A stretch of 64,000 bases of DNA, taken from contig NZ_MPDM01000005.1 of the NCBI RefSeq assembly GCF_001936115.1, positions 1 to 64,000 on the forward strand, in the 5' to 3' direction. The position numbers were made by a program, and so were the translations under genes. This stretch comes from Boudabousia marimammalium. GTDB lineage: Bacteria > Actinomycetota > Actinomycetes > Actinomycetales > Actinomycetaceae. Of the stretch, positions 62,916 to 64,000 are shown piece after piece (positions within the stretch are counted from its first letter, which is position 1; every line of letters starts with the position of its first letter). The notes beneath the pieces were generated by a model, which worked only from the letters and a program-made list of their open reading frames with translations, was not told the DNA's origin and did no database searches.

Positions 62916-63602
62916 ATGACTATGACGAACCCATTGCAGACCGCAGCGGATCCGCGTAACTATCCGGGGATTTTCCTTTCCTTTGAGGGCGGTGAAGCGG
63001 TCGGTAAAACCACTCAGATAGCGCTTTTACGGAAGCGCTGTGAGGCTTTTGGCCGTCCCATCACGGTGACGCGGGAGCCCGGTGGCACTGAGATGGGAAA
63101 ACAGTTGCGTCGCCTGATCCAACATGATGTGGATGATTTGAATCCGCGGGCGGAAGTATTGATGTATGCCGCGGATCGTTCCTACCATGTGGCAACTAAG
63201 GTTCGTCCCGCTTTGGAGGCGGGCGGCATTGTGCTGACCGACCGCTACCTGGATTCCTCGATCGCCTATCAGGGCGGTGCCCGCGGCCTGGGTGACGCGG
63301 TGGAAGCGATCTCGTTGTGGGCGACGGAGGGGCTGCTCCCTGATTTGACGATTCTTTTGGATGCTGATCCGGATGTGTTGTTTTCTCGCCGCGGTGAGGC
63401 CACTGACCGTTTGGAGCGGGAGTCTCGGGAGTTCCACCTGATGGTTCGTGAGCGTTTCTTGTCGCTGGCTGAGGAGCGCCCGGAGCGTTTCGTGGTGGTT
63501 GATGCCGCCCAGTCAGTTGAGGCGATCGAGCAGCAGGTGTGGGCTCATGTGCGCCAACTGTGTGAGTCCCGTTTCGGCCCACTCCCAGACCGGGTGAACT
63601 AG
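62916..63602 (+). CDS. tmk: Thymidylate kinase
   Basis: 228 residues. Phosphorylates dTMP to dTDP. Walker A FEGGEAVGKTTQ, DR motif TDRYLDSSIAYQG, LID region SRRGEATDRLERE. The P-loop GEAVGKTT has Val where GADGAGKST-type loops have Gly or Ala, an ordinary variant. The -10 TAGTAT ends 7 nt before the ATG (likely leaderless). holB follows after 1 bp. Confidence 0.96.
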   Translation: MTMTNPLQTAADPRNYPGIFLSFEGGEAVGKTTQIALLRKRCEAFGRPITVTREPGGTEMGKQLRRLIQHDVDDLNPRAEVLMYAADRSYHVATKVRPALEAGGIVLTDRYLDSSIAYQGGARGLGDAVEAISLWATEGLLPDLTILLDADPDVLFSRRGEATDRLERESREFHLMVRERFLSLAEERPERFVVVDAAQSVEAIEQQVWAHVRQLCESRFGPLPDRVN

Positions 63603-63603
63603 C

Positions 63604-64000
63604 ATGACGGTTTGGGATAAGCTGATTGGCCAGTCCGCCGCAGCTGAGGTGCTTACCGCTGCTGCTGAGGCGGCTCGGCATATTGTGGAAAGGCGAATAG
63701 CCGAGGGGGCTTCCTCGGCCCCGGCCACGGCAGCTGACGCGACGCCATTGGAGCAGGAACGCTCCATGACGCATGCTTGGCTGATTACTGGTCCGCCCGG
63801 TTCCGGCCGGTCCACGGCGGCGCGCGCTTTCGCGGCGGCTTTGCAGTGCACTGGTCCGCAGGTTGGTTGCGGTGTCTGTGAGGGCTGCCGTGCGGTTCTG
63901 GCTGATACGCATCCGGATGTGACTACTTCGCGCACGCAGAAGGTGGTGATTTCTATTGAAGAGGTCAGGCAGCTGGTCTCTGGCGCCTATGCGGCGCCGC
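63604..64000 (+). CDS. holB: DNA polymerase III delta-prime subunit, truncated by window end
   Basis: Only the first 132 residues lie in the window. The front MTVWDKLIGQSAAAEVL, the P-loop TGPPGSGRSTAARAFAAALQ and the zinc module CGVCEGCRAVLADTHPD match the AAA+ clamp-loader delta-prime subunit. tmk-holB order is conserved in actinobacteria. A linker (RIAEGASSAPATAAD) before the P-loop is encoded by a GCCGAGGG repeat with an adjoining inverted copy (63700-63720). ATG 63604 lies 1 bp after the tmk stop. Confidence 0.92.
   Translation, partial: MTVWDKLIGQSAAAEVLTAAAEAARHIVERRIAEGASSAPATAADATPLEQERSMTHAWLITGPPGSGRSTAARAFAAALQCTGPQVGCGVCEGCRAVLADTHPDVTTSRTQKVVISIEEVRQLVSGAYAAP

Noticed and set aside
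6892-63707. GCCGAGGG as a chromosome-segregation (KOPS-like) signal
   Set aside because: The copies I found are split roughly 13 to 9 between strands, without the strong strand bias such signals show; kept only as a repeat observation.

Overview
The window comes from a moderately GC-rich (roughly 55%) actinobacterium, most likely of the Actinomycetaceae (Mobiluncus/Varibaculum/Actinomyces-like). Support comes from actinobacterial marker genes (a DUF3073 protein, a DUF3618/Holin-X pair, senX3-regX3-carD, a lone class III ribonucleotide reductase), sortase-anchored surface proteins, and many genes whose start codon lies 6-7 nt after a -10 hexamer, as expected for leaderless mRNAs. I cannot name the genus from sequence alone.

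Layout. 1-6674: a visibly AT-richer accessory island, all on the minus strand. A 1043-residue secreted MucBP-repeat protein with a strange basic K-P-V tail is followed by six tandem copies of a small membrane-anchored protein. 6860-10557: general PTS proteins (ptsI, divergent from ptsH) and an MHS-type transporter. 10734-15473: two paralogous sortase-anchored surface proteins, with a decayed copy of the transporter 5' end between them. 15691-22669: DUF3073, DUF3618/Holin-X, four tRNAs, an MscS channel, msrB, a repeat-rich non-coding stretch, an unknown gene and a Nudix gene. 22899-26859: pstSCAB. 26989-34047: an EamA exporter, a Mn/Zn/Fe-type ABC importer with a DtxR-family box, gpmA and phoU. 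34247-40757: senX3-regX3, carD, ispD, a UMF1-type transporter, a polysaccharide deacetylase lipoprotein and an SDR protein. 40779-43656: a SAM-riboswitch-controlled metNIQ importer. 43821-46367: upp, tadA, tRNA-Ser and a LytR_C membrane pair. 46687-52004: an oligopeptide ABC importer with a fused ATPase. 52081-64000: a PAP2 phosphatase, nrdDG behind two NrdR boxes, a fructosamine-kinase-like gene, an LRV protein, a methyltransferase, topA, tmk and the start of holB.

How the genes work together. Phosphate uptake (pstSCAB), its sensor pair (senX3-regX3) and phoU lie in one neighbourhood, and similar GTTAACC-type repeats precede both pst and the phoU/senX3 divergent promoter. PtsI and HPr feed PTS sugar uptake. 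metNIQ, the peptide importer and the metal importer supply nutrients under SAM and metal control. NrdDG points to anaerobic growth.

The best candidate for an undescribed system is the 5' island: one large secreted protein followed by six variable paralogs arranged as three two-gene units of about 1.19 kb. It looks like a surface-delivered effector with an expanding immunity-like array, or an antigenic-variation cassette. Secondary points are a short GC-rich repeat (GCCGAGGG core) inside protein linkers and intergenic DNA, a nested palindrome at 19972-20031, and a Nudix protein whose phosphatase half has lost its catalytic motif.
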